A DNA stretch of 64,000 nt. Origin: Pseudocercospora fijiensis CIRAD86. Taxonomy: Eukaryota; Ascomycota; Dothideomycetes; Mycosphaerellales; Mycosphaerellaceae. The stretch's first letter is position 1; every line of letters begins with the position of its first letter. The notes below the pieces were generated by a model. The model worked only from the letters and a program-made list of their open reading frames with translations, did no database searches and was not told the DNA's origin. The stretch lies in contig NW_006921537.1 in NCBI RefSeq assembly GCF_000340215.1, positions 4,631,051 through 4,695,050 on the forward strand, read 5' to 3'. Made by a program: the position numbers and the translations under genes. This document shows, in pieces, positions 33,401-44,088 of this stretch.

Positions 33401-34400
33401 GTTTCGAGAACGTAGATATATAACGATATAAGTACGAGGGGAGCTTCGTAGCTAGGTCGATGTCTTTCTTTATAGCGATAGCTTATTTAATATCTCGTAG
33501 AGAAGCGGCGAATATACGACAACCGCGCGTAGCCGTAAGACGGTCGAATAGTGCAGCACTAATAGCGAATATGCCTATTGCTTGCGCTCTCTTTATTACG
33601 GCAACGGCGAGAGGTCTTCGTAGATTCCTCGGAGGTAGCGACGGCTTTACTATAAAGTCGTCGCCCGTAGACGTAGTTACTAAAGGGACAGAATAATCGT
33701 CGCAGACTATATAGTACAGACTAGACGATAGAGACAATACTAGCGATAGCGAACGATTAGGTCGTACGGGTTTGTTACGAGTATTACGGTATTCTCGGTA
33801 ATCTATTATTTCTAGTTCTAGTAATAAGAGGAAAGGAGAGGGCGACGGCGGTAACTATAGTTAAGAGGTTGCTATTAGGTTATCTAGCAATTTGCTAATA
33901 GCACGGATCTACCGGTAGTGTTTATTGCAATAGGCCTTGTAGTAGTTAGAGTTAAAGAGGACAATATTATTATTAAACCTAATACGAGGTGCGTGCTGCT
34001 TAAGCTATAGTTTGCCTAAGATTATAGGGTAGTAACTAAGCTTAGTTAAGTAGAATGAGATATACTTACGGTGTCCTTAGATATCTATCTAGGCACGAGC
34101 AATCTAAGTAACTAGTTTAACCGCGCTACTATCGAATGCCTCGAGGTCTCGCGGTAGAATATCGTAGATCGGAAGTTAATGTTCTTACGCATAGTTAGTG
34201 TTTATAAAAGCGTAGCTAGTACAGCCTATATCGAGCATAGATTCAGATTTCTACTCTAGCGAGTTGTAGGATATAGTATATAGTAATACTAAGTAGTCCT
34301 TATCCGGCAATAGTAGTTCCCTACCTATTGCTGCGGTACTAAGACGAAGTATAGATCGATCTATATTCTTCTTACTATGCTTCTTCTTCGAAGTATCGTA
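30500..34400 (-). pseudogene. pol remnant of gypsy family B (protease, RT, RNase H, integrase)
   Basis: Replication polyprotein. An open stretch at 33308-33108 reads [20 protein letters not shown] and [20 protein letters not shown] (RT). The RT active site YLDDM is intact at 32862-32876. RNase H follows at about 32520-32160. The integrase at about 31600-31000 keeps its acid residues: ISIDLVTGLPLSDDYN (Asp), VTSDRGLQF (Asp) and TDRQTERFN (Glu). A chromodomain-like end lies near 30800-30600. Frames are closed by TAG/TAA at several Gln/Trp positions. Confidence 0.88.
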
Positions 34401-34599
34401 GGTATCGTAAATATACTATAGCGGTAGGTATCTATGCTAATGCTATGCTAAACGCTTAAGGTCTGAATCTGAAACTAAATCTAGAGGCAAGACTAGTAGT
34501 ACTATCGGTGCTAAATAAACTATTGTTTATTAACTGTCGGAAGGTCTCTAAGCGCGACTATGCTCGGAGACTAGGCGTTTTCCTAGTTAATAGGCACGC

Positions 34600-36388
34600 C
34601 TCCGTAGGTAGATAAAACATCGGAGATGTTGTTACTGCCGTTAGCAAGAGCCGCAATGCGCGCTATACGAGCGTTATAGGTATCGCGCTCCGGCGCGTTC
34701 GGACACGAGCTCTTCTAGTAGCCTAACTGTCCGTAGTACCTATATAGGCTAAGACGGCGTCTCTTATCGCGCTGCTCTTATATAAGCGGCGCACGCCTAC
34801 CGTTAGTTACCGATAGGTCTATAGCGTTACTACCGTTCGATATCGTAAGGGGAGTTGTCGAAGCTAGCGGTAGTAGAGCAGCGGCTAGGGTAGATTGGCG
34901 GCGCTATAGGTTGCTATTACTAGCTAGATTCGTATTCGTAGTAGTCTAAGGAGCCGAGTTAGCGCGGCCGGTAGGGTTTAAGCTAGACGAGGGCTACTTA
35001 TTCGAGAACATGCTACGCTATATACTAGAGGCCTTAACTTCGCCTTTACGCTGCCGGATAGAGTAATCTAAGGGCTCGAGACGGTCGCAGATCTAAGTAA
35101 AGGTAAGTAAGTTGTAATCCTATATCCGTAATACTTTATTAGTCAATTCCTCGCTAAGGCCTTCTCGGAAGGCTTCCTTAAGAGCTAGACCGGAGTACCC
35201 GACGATAGCATTTAACGTATTAAACTCGGCCTTATAATAAGAGAACTCCTTGCCCCCTTACTTTAGGGCCTTAAGCTTCGCGAGTGCTATGCCCTCCTTA
35301 TTACTATCTCCGAAGGTATCGATTAGGACCTTCTTAAATTCAGTTACTATACTTAATGTAAAAGTAATCCGTAGCTAGGGACCCGTACGATTAATATTAA
35401 TATAGGGGACTAGAATAATACGAGCCTTTAGACTAAGTCGGCTATATATATAGGAAAGCTAGCTATATAGTGTCGGGTACCGATCGGTATTAGTAGTAAG
35501 CTTAAGGAACATCGCGATTAACTATAACTTAAGCGTAGCTTTATTGTCGCTATTATATAGCTCCGGGTCCGGTATCTTCTCGGACTTGTCGACTTTAGAC
35601 TAGCTACTAGGACCTAGTCGGCTCTAAGCTTGTTGTAGTGCTTAGTTTAAACGGGTTATCTCTGCCTGCAACTATAGTACCTAGTATAAAGGCACCGCCT
35701 GCTTGTTAGCCGACCCGGTTCCCGTAGCTAGTAGGCCTATAAGGCGGTCTACCTCGTTCTAAGCATTAATGTATTGCCTCTACACATAGTCTATTCGGTC
35801 GTTTATAGCCTTAATCGCATCTTCGCATTGCGTTTATCTCTTATTAACCTCGGCTATAGCAGCGGTCTTAGCGGCTTTAGCAATATCGCGAGCCTACTAG
35901 GCTCTCTATACGTTATTGTCTAATTCGAGGAGTTGTGTTTCGTACGTTTAGAGGTATCGGTAGATATAACGGAACACCGTCTTAGTAGAGGCAGTAGTAA
36001 AGAAGCTAGCGAGCTCTTTAGCGGTCGGTAGGATAGGATATATCTAAACCTAGCTAGCACGCCGCTATTCTAGCGTAGGCGGTAGTATACTTAGATCGCT
36101 AATTATATAGTATATAGGTTAGCGACTGCCCGTATTATCGAACCGCGAACTACGCGGAGATTCTAGCGCTTCTTCTATACTAATATCGCGTTACGACGCG
36201 CTAGCCGTATAGAGAGTAGATTAGTAGACTTCTTAATAGGCTCGAGCCCTTACTAGATAGAGCTTAGTATATAGATCCTGCGTGCTACGGCTTATATAGT
36301 AATTGTAGGTCGGCGTAACGACCTAAGTTGCTAAGGGTACCTCTAGCTCGTAGGCCGAAGGGCTTCTATAGAATAGGATGCTTCGTAC
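34600..36388 (-). pseudogene. gag remnant of gypsy family B
   Basis: Structural protein of the retrotransposon particle. Near its end (about 34745-34690) the minus strand reads RYYGQLGYQKSSCPNAPERD, a CCHC knuckle with one Cys read as Tyr (TGC/TGT to TAC/TAT). It is followed by YNARIARIAALANGSNNISD. The rest is read as Gln/Ala-rich helical sequence with TAG/TAA breaks. The start is not placed. Confidence 0.65.
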
Positions 36389-36561
36389 TATTAAGGAACG
36401 ATTAATAAGTAAATAAATACTATCGCTATCTATAGGCGACGAAGTATAGAAGGTAAAAGTTCTAGCAAACGCTCGAAAGGAAGAGGTTCGAAAAGCTAGT
36501 GCCTAAGGCATTAATGCCAAGACCTGGCTATGTAGGACTAGCTTCTAGCCGGTCCGTAACA
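36389..36561 (-). repeat. 5' LTR of gypsy family B
   Basis: 173 bp, same ends as 30137-30309. Followed on the right by the GTTTA duplication. Confidence 0.95.
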
Positions 36562-37640
36562 GTTTATACGTATTAGGTCTAGCACTACCGTATCTACCGG
36601 CGGCATAGGTAGCAGCTTAGTACCTAAATAATCCCTAATATCCGGGTACCTAAGACCGTAGTACGCGGCGACCTTGTTTCTACGATAATAGGATAGGTAG
36701 TTAGTAAGCAATATAGCGACTAGATAATAGGATCCTATCGGTATTAAACTAGTACGTAACCCCTTCTTATATTCAAAGAATAGCTAGTTGTTAGTTATCT
36801 TACCGAACCCCTATTCGACTAACTAGCGTAGTACTAACTATTCCTTCGAGACCTACGCTATTATAGCGTTACGATAATTACCTCTCTTCGATTTCTACGA
36901 CCCGATAATACTATCTACCTATCCGTACGCCGAGTTACCGAAGATAAAGAACTTGTTATCTATATTATCGTTATTATTAAACAGGTTATGCTATACCTAG
37001 TTAATCCCCGACTCGCGTACTATTCGGCTATCCCTATAAGAGCTAGGATAAGGACTATCGATAAGCAGTATTCTATCCGGCAGCTATATACCTTAGAATT
37101 TAATACTATAGAAGTGCTTATAGCTATTATAGAATACCCTCTAGTTACGACTAGGTCTCGTAATCTTTCTTACGGTGCCGTTAATATATCTAAAGATACT
37201 AGATAGTCCGACGGATAGATATAGCGACTCTACTAGGCTCCGGAGATATTGCTTAGTAAGCCGCCTCTTATTAAAGAATAAGAACGACTTCTACCTTATT
37301 ACTAGGCTATATATAGCCGCATTAAATACATAACTTAATATAGTAGCTAAATAGCTAAACTTCTCGTCTAGGTCCTTCTAGAAGCCTAGACTAGATAGCC
37401 GCTTATAGACTATATAGAGCACCGTTATAGGTAGCAATTTAAGGCTAACTAGCAATACGATTAAACTAATATTAAGTAGGTCTACTAGCTCTATTAACTC
37501 GGGCCTTATAAAGCGGAAGTTACCCTTAATATTAGCCTCCGGATAACTAAGAAGATCGAAGCGTTGTTTCTTATAGACTCTCGCTAGTTTAAATAGTCGG
37601 TTACGCCTTAACTAGCGGTACTACTATTTACGTATAGATT

Positions 37641-38160
37641 TACCCTCCCTCTACGCCTACTAGTCCTTATTACTACTATCTTCCTCGAGGTATTTACTTA
37701 TAATAGCAACGACCGTTACTATAGCTATAGTAACTATAATAGCTCTAGTTTCTATAGTTGTTTAGTATATGCCTATAGGTCTATAAGAGCTAAGGTCTAT
37801 ATCCCTAGAAGGTCTAGAATAGGGGCTCCTTACTATACTAAACCGCTTTCGATTATATACAAATTGGCCTCTTCTAAAGGTCCGTAAAAAGCGCTATATT
37901 AATCCTTTACTTAACGGTTAGGAGCTAGCGCTTATTTGGAAGCCGGTAGCCAAATTAACTATTTCTAAAGGTCCCTAGTATGTCTAGAACAGGGGTTGTC
38001 TCTCTGTATATATAGCGTTAACGCATATCGGAGTGAAAGAGCGCTTATATATTCTAGGGTGTCGCGACCCTTGCTTAGCGGCACCGCTTGCTATACAAAG
38101 TATAGTGTAACTAGGTGTTAGAAGCTATTAGTGCGATTGTTAGGAACTTCAGTTCTTTAG
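37641..38160. other. right flank of the Harbinger-like element
   Basis: No gene seen. Near 37805-37830 and 37975-38010 there are two similar stretches (gtctagaataggggctcc, gtctagaacaggggttgtc) that may belong to the terminal or subterminal repeat, but I could not pair them convincingly with the left side near 28190. Confidence 0.4.
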
Positions 38161-38309
38161 CTAGTTTAGTAACGATTAGGGTTAAGAAGGAGGGTGTTTT
38201 AGAAGCCGTATAGAAGGCTAGTTTAAAGCCGTATAGACAGCTAGTTTAGTAACGATTAGGGTTAAGAACGAGGGTGTTTAAAGCCGTATAGAAGGCTAGT
38301 TTAAAGACT
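38161..38309 (+). repeat. tandem duplication, about 80 bp unit
   Basis: Unit 38161-38240 (ctagtttagtaacgattagg, then gttaagaaggaggg) repeats from 38241 with small changes. Confidence 0.85.
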
Positions 38310-38389
38310 GTAGACAACTATAAACAACTAAGTAAGCGCTATACTATCTACTACTATGTTTAACCGCTATTAGCGTTAATTACTATACG

Positions 38390-39530
38390 ATAGCGAGCCG
38401 GTATACTGTTAATCCATTGTTATACCAATTCTATAGGTACGTTGTAGTATTCTTCGACAATTGCTAGCTAAAGGTTACGGCTAGTAGGTCTGTTTCTGCG
38501 GCGTTCAATTGCCTGCTTAATTACTCGCTATAGGTTCTCGATAGGGTTCAAATCTAGTAATAAAGGTAGCTAGTTGTCTATAAGAATAATGCGGCGAGCT
38601 CGTAACTAATTAAGTGTGTATTTAGCTCTATATACAGGCGCCGAGTCTTGTTAGAAGAGTGCTATTCTTAAGTGCAAGGTAGGCTCGTAACCGAGAGGGT
38701 ATTCTTAGTTAGTAATAAGGCTATTTATACGACTAATCTCTTCTTAAACTAGTAGCAAGACCTTCTTATAGTATAACTCTTTATTAATATTGCCCTATAT
38801 CTTATCCTATAGCAGGAGTAGTCCTTTGCCGCTAATACTACTAATATAGGCCTATATGATCTAGTATAGAAGGCGTTAGAAGCGAGGCCTCGAATAGTAG
38901 TCTTAGTTACGCTTACTAACTAGTCGAGTAACAAAGAGCCTCTCGTATAATCTATTGCGTATAGTATACTCGTCGCTCTATAGAACGTTTGCCTAGTCTT
39001 CTTTAGTAAAGTGTTAATAGAATTAAGCCTATTCGAGGCGTAGGCGTCGAATACGGTCGTTATAGAAGGGCCGAGGGCGTATAACGTAGCGGCGATAACT
39101 ATACCTTCTATAGATACGAGAGACAGTTATAGGACTGCAATTTAAACCGAGTAAGTCTCTAACTTCCGTCTAAGTTATATAACGAGTTATAGCGTTCTAA
39201 GTAATATAGTCGACGATAAGGCGCTCTTAGGTATCTATATAGAGCCTGCGGCTACGTCGTCGAGTTAGTACGTAGGTAAGGGCAATCTCTCGAGGAATAG
39301 GGCGCGAATAGTCGAATTCGTCGATTCGGTAGGCTCGGTAGCGCCTAGGAGTAAAAGGCTTATAAACGATATAATAGATAGTCGACAATGCCTTACGAGA
39401 CTACTCTAAGATATAAATAAGCGGCTATTTAGCTATTCGGTGCAGTTGTTTAATAGTAGTACGTAGTTTATATAGAAGTACGGCTCGGCGGTAGACTCGC
39501 TATTCGGTAGTTTGTTAGGTCGCGATTTCG
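38390..39530 (-). pseudogene. second Tc1/mariner-type transposase (DDE_3), RIP-degraded
   Basis: Transposase of the IS630/Tc1/mariner class. The minus strand near 38660-38380 reads DSAPVYRAKYTLN (family DGASVHRAK, Asp kept) and LLLDLNPIENL with RVIKQAIERRRN, the DLNPIENLW block with its catalytic Asp, then IVEEYYNVPIELV. The N-terminal part toward 39530 contains helix-turn-helix-like sequence but is poorly readable. It is a different family from the copy at 24.9-26.0 kb. Breaks are mostly TAG/TAA. Confidence 0.75.
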
Positions 39531-39559
39531 TACGTTAGTAATAGCCCTAGCAGTCTAAA

Positions 39560-40680
39560 AAGAAGGGATTTAATGCTTAGTAGAGTTAACTAGCTAGATA
39601 GACGATTTGCAAGTAGTATAGTAGGCAGTATCGGGTGCGATAAATTAGTATATTATATTAATAGAAATAGCTAATCGCTTTAGAAGGAGATATTAGAAGT
39701 GTTAGAAGAAGCTAGTACCCTACCTTCGGAGCTTTAATTCCGATCTAATAGGAATCGCCGGGTCCGCGGGCTAATCCGTACCGAGGCTAAGTTATTATCT
39801 AAAGATTAAGACTCTTATTTAGTTAAATCGATAACCTTAACCTATAGACGACGTATTTAGCTTAGAAGTTGCTATTTAAGCTCGCGCTACTCTCGAAGTT
39901 GTATCTCCGACTTATTATACTCCGGCGGACGGTCGTAAACAGATAGTAGAATAGATAGTATACGGTCGCGCTATTAGATATAGAATTAATAGTATAGAGG
40001 GTTATTAAACTATAGAACCTAAGGGCGACGAGATTGCAATAACTACGATAGAGCCGGCCTTAGTAGACTTCTAGACCGATAAGGCAATAGAGCTAGATTA
40101 AATGCCGGTATTAAACTAAGTAAATAGATAGAGGGCATAACTAATAGTATTAGACTTCTATAGCTACTAATAACGTTAGAAAGTAGGCGTAACTATGCTT
40201 TGTCTTTCTTACCTTATTCGAGGGCTTTAATAAGAGCTAGACGGCGCTAGTCTAGTAGACGGTATACCTCTAGAAGATTAGTATATCGTTAATCGCGAAG
40301 AGCTAGCGTACTACGAGTGCGAATAGCGCTAGAACAACCCCTTCTATAGCTATACTACGTATACTACTCGTTAGTATAAGTATACGGTATTATAAAGAAA
40401 CGAGAAAGAAGCTAACTATTTAATAGAGGACTCTATATACGTAGATACTACCGAAAGTACCTATTTATCGCCGACTACTTCTTTATACCTTCTTTATAAT
40501 TATACTCTCGAATACTATTAATCTAGTATAGACCTACTCCTAATTATATAACGACCTTTAGCTTACTTCTAAATTACTCCTTCTTCCTTTCTTTAATATT
40601 GTAAAAAGCTTATAAAATAATATATTATTAAATCTACTAAAAGATAGTCTATATATACCCTAGATAGTGCCTATACGTAA
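39560..40680 (+). pseudogene. unrecognised coding-like frame
   Basis: I do not recognise it. The + frame shows VSPTYYTPADGRK, ATLEVV, EPKGDEIAITTIEPALVDF, VGVTMLCLSYLIRG and VNREELAYYECE, with TAG/TAA as the main breaks, which suggests a real protein before RIP. It lies next to the second Tc1/mariner gene, on the opposite strand, and ends close to the unmutated island. Confidence 0.4.
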
Positions 40681-41428
40681 CTTCTAAGCCCTCTAGTCGG
40701 AGGAATTGATAGCTAAGCCTTCCTATAGGTGCTATGCTTAGCCGCGGCGCCAACACCTCGATTTAGTATAGGACACTGCAATTAGCGGTGCCGGAAGTAC
40801 TAATATTATGCACCTTCCAGGGCTCCGGACGCTAACTTTCACTCCGATGTGCGTTGACGCTGTATGCTGGCTGACATTGCTGAGTCGGGACAAGCGTGAC
40901 TGTCAAGCCTCAGATGCGTTGCGTCAGGCCAGGCCGCTCGTCCTTTTTTAGCACTGGGGAGGTGCTTGGGGGCCCGGGCCCGGGCCCGCACATCGCTACC
41001 GAGCTCGTGCAGCAAGCCCTCTTGAAGATGCGCTGCCACGACGCAGGCGTGATGACAGAGCGCACAGCAGTACTTTGCAGGCCGATGGATGCTTCATCAT
41101 GCGGCAGCAGGCAACAGTTAGTCAGCATCCGCGAAGGAGGACGGGAAACTCAGGCCAAGCCGGCGAAGGTCAGCGTACGGACGGGTAGGGTTACTAGGGT
41201 AGCATCGATGCGTGCAGAATCAATAGTAGATCCAACGCCCAAAACAGCGCGGGGCCGTCCTCCCGCTGCTCAAGCCCAGAGTAGCCATCGGACTTTTGTT
41301 CTCTGGCCCTGCAGTCCCGAAGCCACCCAGTGCGGCTCCCTCCTCGGCTGGAACCAAGAGCCCCACTGCCTTCCCTGCAGTGCTTAGCGCGCGCGCATTT
41401 TGGTCGACCTCATCGTGCGAGCGCGCGC

Positions 41429-41444
41429 GAGAGAGAGGGAGAGA

Positions 41445-41483
<39 letters not shown>
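41429..41483 (+). repeat. (GA)n microsatellite
   Basis: About 55 bp of gagagaggga and gagaga repeats, roughly 390-440 bp before the likely start codon of the lipocalin-like gene. Confidence 0.95.
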
Positions 41484-41484
<1 letters not shown>

Positions 41485-41751
41485 ACGAGCTGAGCTGAGC
41501 TGAGAGCCTGAGACCTTCGCGAACCTTGACCTTACTGTACACCGCCCGCCGCTCTGCGGGAGAGCGTACAGCGAAGGGCGTAGACTGTAGACCGGGAGCG
41601 TAGACTGCAGCCTGCGCACGGCGACCATTTGCACTGTTCTGGCTGCCGTCATTGATATGGCCGCCTGGTGCTCCGACTCGTCACTCGCTCGCTCAGACAT
41701 GACCCTCTCGCACATACCAACGTCCAGCAACTCACGTGGCTGCCGGTCACC

Positions 41752-41788
41752 GTCGTCGTCCACGTCCGCGTCCACGTCCGCGTCCACC
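41752..41788 (+). repeat. short tandem repeat, 12 bp unit (cacgtccgcgtc)
   Basis: Two and a part copies of cacgtccgcgtc preceded by cgtcgtcgt, upstream of the likely start. Confidence 0.8.
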
Positions 41789-41868
41789 ACTCGTCTTCGT
41801 ATGTCACTGCCACACCACACCTCGTCGCTCTGCCACGAGAGCTGCCTCCCGCAATGTTGGTAGCAACC

Positions 41869-42861
41869 ATGCACAGCCAAACAACCCAATACCTCCAGGT
41901 CCCTCGAGTATTGCCGACAAGGAAAAGCCGTTCACGATCGAGATCACGCGCGAGGGACGTGCCCAAGGAGGTCTTCAGTTCAACACAGGTCATCGTCTCG
42001 CCAGAAAAGCTCACCTTTCGAGCTGCATCGCCTGAAAAGCCGTCCTTCAGCCCAGAGCCATACCGAAAACCAGCATTCACTGTATTCAACAGGATGCCCA
42101 GTCCCGTACCCTCGCCATACAGCTATGGCGAGGGAAAGCGAGTATCTTCGGCTCCGCTGCCCACACTGGAGCTACAAGACATGCCCATGAAGGACACAGA
42201 AGGCACGAATTATGATGATCTCAATGAGGGCCTATACACCATGGAACAATGCGTAACACCGCCACCAGAAATACCCTTGAGGCAGAAGCTCATCGGCGCG
42301 TGGAAACTGGAATCATATGTTGCCTATCCAACACCACAATCGCCAGTGCAAAGACCGACCTATCCCATGACGAAGAACGTCACTGGATTCATCATGTACA
42401 CCCCAGATGGATACATGTCAGCTCAAATGTTAATACCGGGACAGCAGAGTTTCAAGCGCGGAGAAGGGGAAGAGCCGCAATGGGCAGAGGCAGGAAAGCG
42501 ATGTTTCGCGTACTGTGGCCCATACTACATTTCCAACGAAGGCCAAGGCCGGGAGGAGATTCTTCGGCATACCTTCCAATGCTGCAGCTTACCAGGCTGG
42601 ATCGGCGACATCCAGATTAGGACTCATCGATTCGAGGAAGATGGTCAAGTGCTTGTGCTTGGCAGCGAAGAGCCAACAGAAGTGAAGGTGAGTGTCGTTA
42701 TATTGCTTCATAACTGTTCCGAGGACGGAGCATTTACTGACACGCAACAGGGCGACAAGCGCATACCAGTCCTCAAATGGAGACGGGCCAAGGACAACTC
42801 CAATGGCACGCCACCACCACCGACACCACAGATAAAAGTCAGCGGACCTGGCGAGCCTTGA
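41869..42861 (+). CDS. lipocalin-like domain protein (PF13924 type), two exons
   Basis: Intact host gene, about 309 aa. The N-terminal 138 residues are low complexity with an SRSRSRSRAR run and Pro/Ser-rich sequence. The lipocalin-like domain starts near residue 139: LIGAWKLESYVAYPTP, GFIMYTPDGYMSAQML, RCFAYCGPYYISNEGQG, GWIGDIQIRTHRF, ending VLKWRRAK. These are the blocks of small fungal and bacterial lipocalin-like proteins, some of which sit in secondary-metabolite clusters; substrate unknown. An intron at 42688-42750 (GTGAGT, tactgac, caacag, 63 bp) is inferred because the open frame through it interrupts the domain between EPTEVK and GDKRIPVLKW. I chose the ATG at 41869 for its ACCATG context; 41854 and 41668 are alternatives. 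Codon use is normal. Confidence 0.82.
   Translation: MHSQTTQYLQVPRVLPTRKSRSRSRSRARDVPKEVFSSTQVIVSPEKLTFRAASPEKPSFSPEPYRKPAFTVFNRMPSPVPSPYSYGEGKRVSSAPLPTLELQDMPMKDTEGTNYDDLNEGLYTMEQCVTPPPEIPLRQKLIGAWKLESYVAYPTPQSPVQRPTYPMTKNVTGFIMYTPDGYMSAQMLIPGQQSFKRGEGEEPQWAEAGKRCFAYCGPYYISNEGQGREEILRHTFQCCSLPGWIGDIQIRTHRFEEDGQVLVLGSEEPTEVKVSVVILLHNCSEDGAFTDTQQGDKRIPVLKWRRAKDNSNGTPPPPTPQIKVSGPGEP
42688..42750 (+). other. intron in the lipocalin-like gene
   Basis: GTGAGT donor, tactgac branch site, caacag acceptor; length divisible by three. Confidence 0.75.
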
Positions 42862-43251
42862 GGCCAGTAGCCGCAACCACCAGGATACGAACATTGCATT
42901 TCACAGTAGACGACTCGCATCATCCTACCACATCACTAGTATTACGAGTTCCACACTCGCTACATCGACAACGAATAGAACCGGCCGTGAAGGATCGGGA
43001 ACAGTCACGAATTTCCCTTCTGTTCAGTAGCAACTGCATCGCATAGCGAGCGACCTGGCGTTTCATGAGGCATTTGTGCTTTCGAGATATACCTTTTTGT
43101 TAAAGCGCAAGCCCGGAACTGTACACTTCTTAACAACCACTTTACGAACTCGAGAATTATTGTATTGGCAGAAACAAGGCGCATTTGCAGCGTCTGGCAC
43201 GCTGGCGCCGAACGACAATCCAGATAGCAATCTAGGACAATCACCCATTGT
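42862..43251. other. convergent intergenic region
   Basis: 390 bp between the 3' ends of the lipocalin-like gene (+) and DPH7 (-). Not RIP-mutated. No gene recognised; presumably both 3' untranslated regions and polyadenylation sites. Confidence 0.6.
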
Positions 43252-44055
43252 CTAACCACTTGGCACTATCTTACCCATATCGATTTTCCACAAGCATAGC
43301 AATCTGTCATAGAAGCTCGTACTCACAATGCTTCTGTTTGATACAGTACCTCCTCCGTCTCGTTCGGGCTGCACGTCACTCCCGTAATTCATACTCTTGT
43401 GCTCCTCGAACCTCGCCAGAACTTCGAAATTCCATTCCTCACTCCTGCTCCGTGCCATCCTTACAATGCGAGCACCAGCATGCATGCAACTGACAAGTAG
43501 TACGAGGCTGAGATAATGTCAGATTGCGTCATCACAGGGTGGTATGAGCTGTATGCGGAGCGCATAGAATGATTGTTCTGGAAAAGTGAAAGGATTATGG
43601 TACGGACCTTGTGCATGGCTGCCGCAGGGCTGAGTCCGAGGCTTCCTGCATATTTTTATTAGGCACACTAACGGCGGCCTCTCGTGCGAGCACTTTCAAT
43701 CGCCAGACACCGCCTCCTAGGTAGAGCGAGGCCAGCGTCTGCCGTCTGCCTACTGAGGGCAATGATAGCAACCGAATATGATCATCGTAGCTGCCGGTCA
43801 CCACAAGGGTATCGGAAAGTGGCAGGATGGCGGTGACTCCGGCTTCATGGAGCTTACGATCTTTCCACAGAGCCTCGATTTGCATGCTGTTTTCATGCTC
43901 GTCTTGGATTTGTGAGCACTGCAGAACGATGTCATCGCCGCCGGAAATAGCGTTTCCCGTCTGAGGTGTGAAGGCCATAGTCCAGGCTTCCAACTCATGC
44001 TGCTGAATATCGTGCATTGTGATCACAGCATCTTGGCTCCACAATTGGCCTTCCG

Positions 44056-44088
<33 letters not shown>

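Larger units (their letters stand above)
30137..36561 (-). mobile_element. full-length Ty3/gypsy retrotransposon, family B
   Basis: 6.4 kb, flanked by the 5 bp target duplication GTTTA (30132-30136 and 36562-36566). It has two 173 bp LTRs, a polypurine tract, gag with a zinc knuckle, and pol with protease, RT, RNase H and integrase. It is inserted in the Harbinger-type transposase gene. It keeps more TG and CA than its neighbours, in line with a later arrival or fewer RIP cycles. Confidence 0.95.
30049..37640 (-). pseudogene. PIF/Harbinger-type transposase (DDE_Tnp_4), split by gypsy family B
   Basis: Reads on the minus strand from about 37640 to 36562, then resumes at 30136-30049 once the inserted retrotransposon and one GTTTA copy are removed: DLIRIN joins PSGNRLDIGSNVED in frame. 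Blocks: RFIRPELIELVDLL, SIFRYINGTVRKITRP (first Asp of the DGT motif read as N), FYSIKF, SYRDSRIVRESG (Asp kept), FFIFGNSAYG (GDSAYG expected, Asp to Asn), then KSKRGNYRNAIIA and EQGFGKITNN (Q from TAG) with the Glu, then LLTNYLSYYRRN. This matches HARBI1-like transposases. Changes at catalytic Asp are TpG-to-TpA, as RIP predicts. Confidence 0.85.
40790..41868. promoter_or_regulatory. unmutated GC-rich upstream region of the lipocalin-like gene
   Basis: Base composition changes sharply at about 40.75-40.80 kb from TA-rich RIP DNA to normal DNA with CA and TG. Contains a ggcccgggcccgggcccg run (about 40970-40988), a GA tract and 12 bp repeats just before the gene. Open frames here (for example 40896-41387) have no recognisable domain. 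The region probably holds the promoter and 5' untranslated region. Confidence 0.5.

Noticed and set aside
33460..33737. Overlapping open frames on both strands (78 and 84 codons)
   Set aside because: They lie inside the gypsy family B pol remnant; the minus-strand one is a piece of it and the plus-strand one its shadow.
36988..37206. 72-codon plus-strand open frame
   Set aside because: Antisense to the Harbinger-type transposase, whose blocks read clearly on the minus strand.
37795..38010. Terminal inverted repeats of the Harbinger-like element
   Set aside because: Candidate stretches on the right did not pair convincingly with sequence near 28190, so no ends are reported.
1..40780. tRNA or rRNA genes
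   Set aside because: No tRNA cloverleaf, A/B box pair or rRNA sequence was recognised anywhere in the window on reading; short forms could be missed without a scan.
40896..41387. 163-codon open frame before the lipocalin-like gene
   Set aside because: Several overlapping frames are open on both strands in this GC-rich stretch, none has a domain, and the composition suits untranslated or promoter DNA.
41410..41889. Open frames on the minus strand through the GA tract
   Set aside because: They exist because the (GA)n tract and GC-rich DNA lack stop codons; repeated Leu-Ser is translation of the microsatellite.
41649..42089. 146-codon minus-strand frame overlapping the lipocalin-like gene
   Set aside because: It is antisense to the start of a gene with a recognisable domain and has no domain itself.
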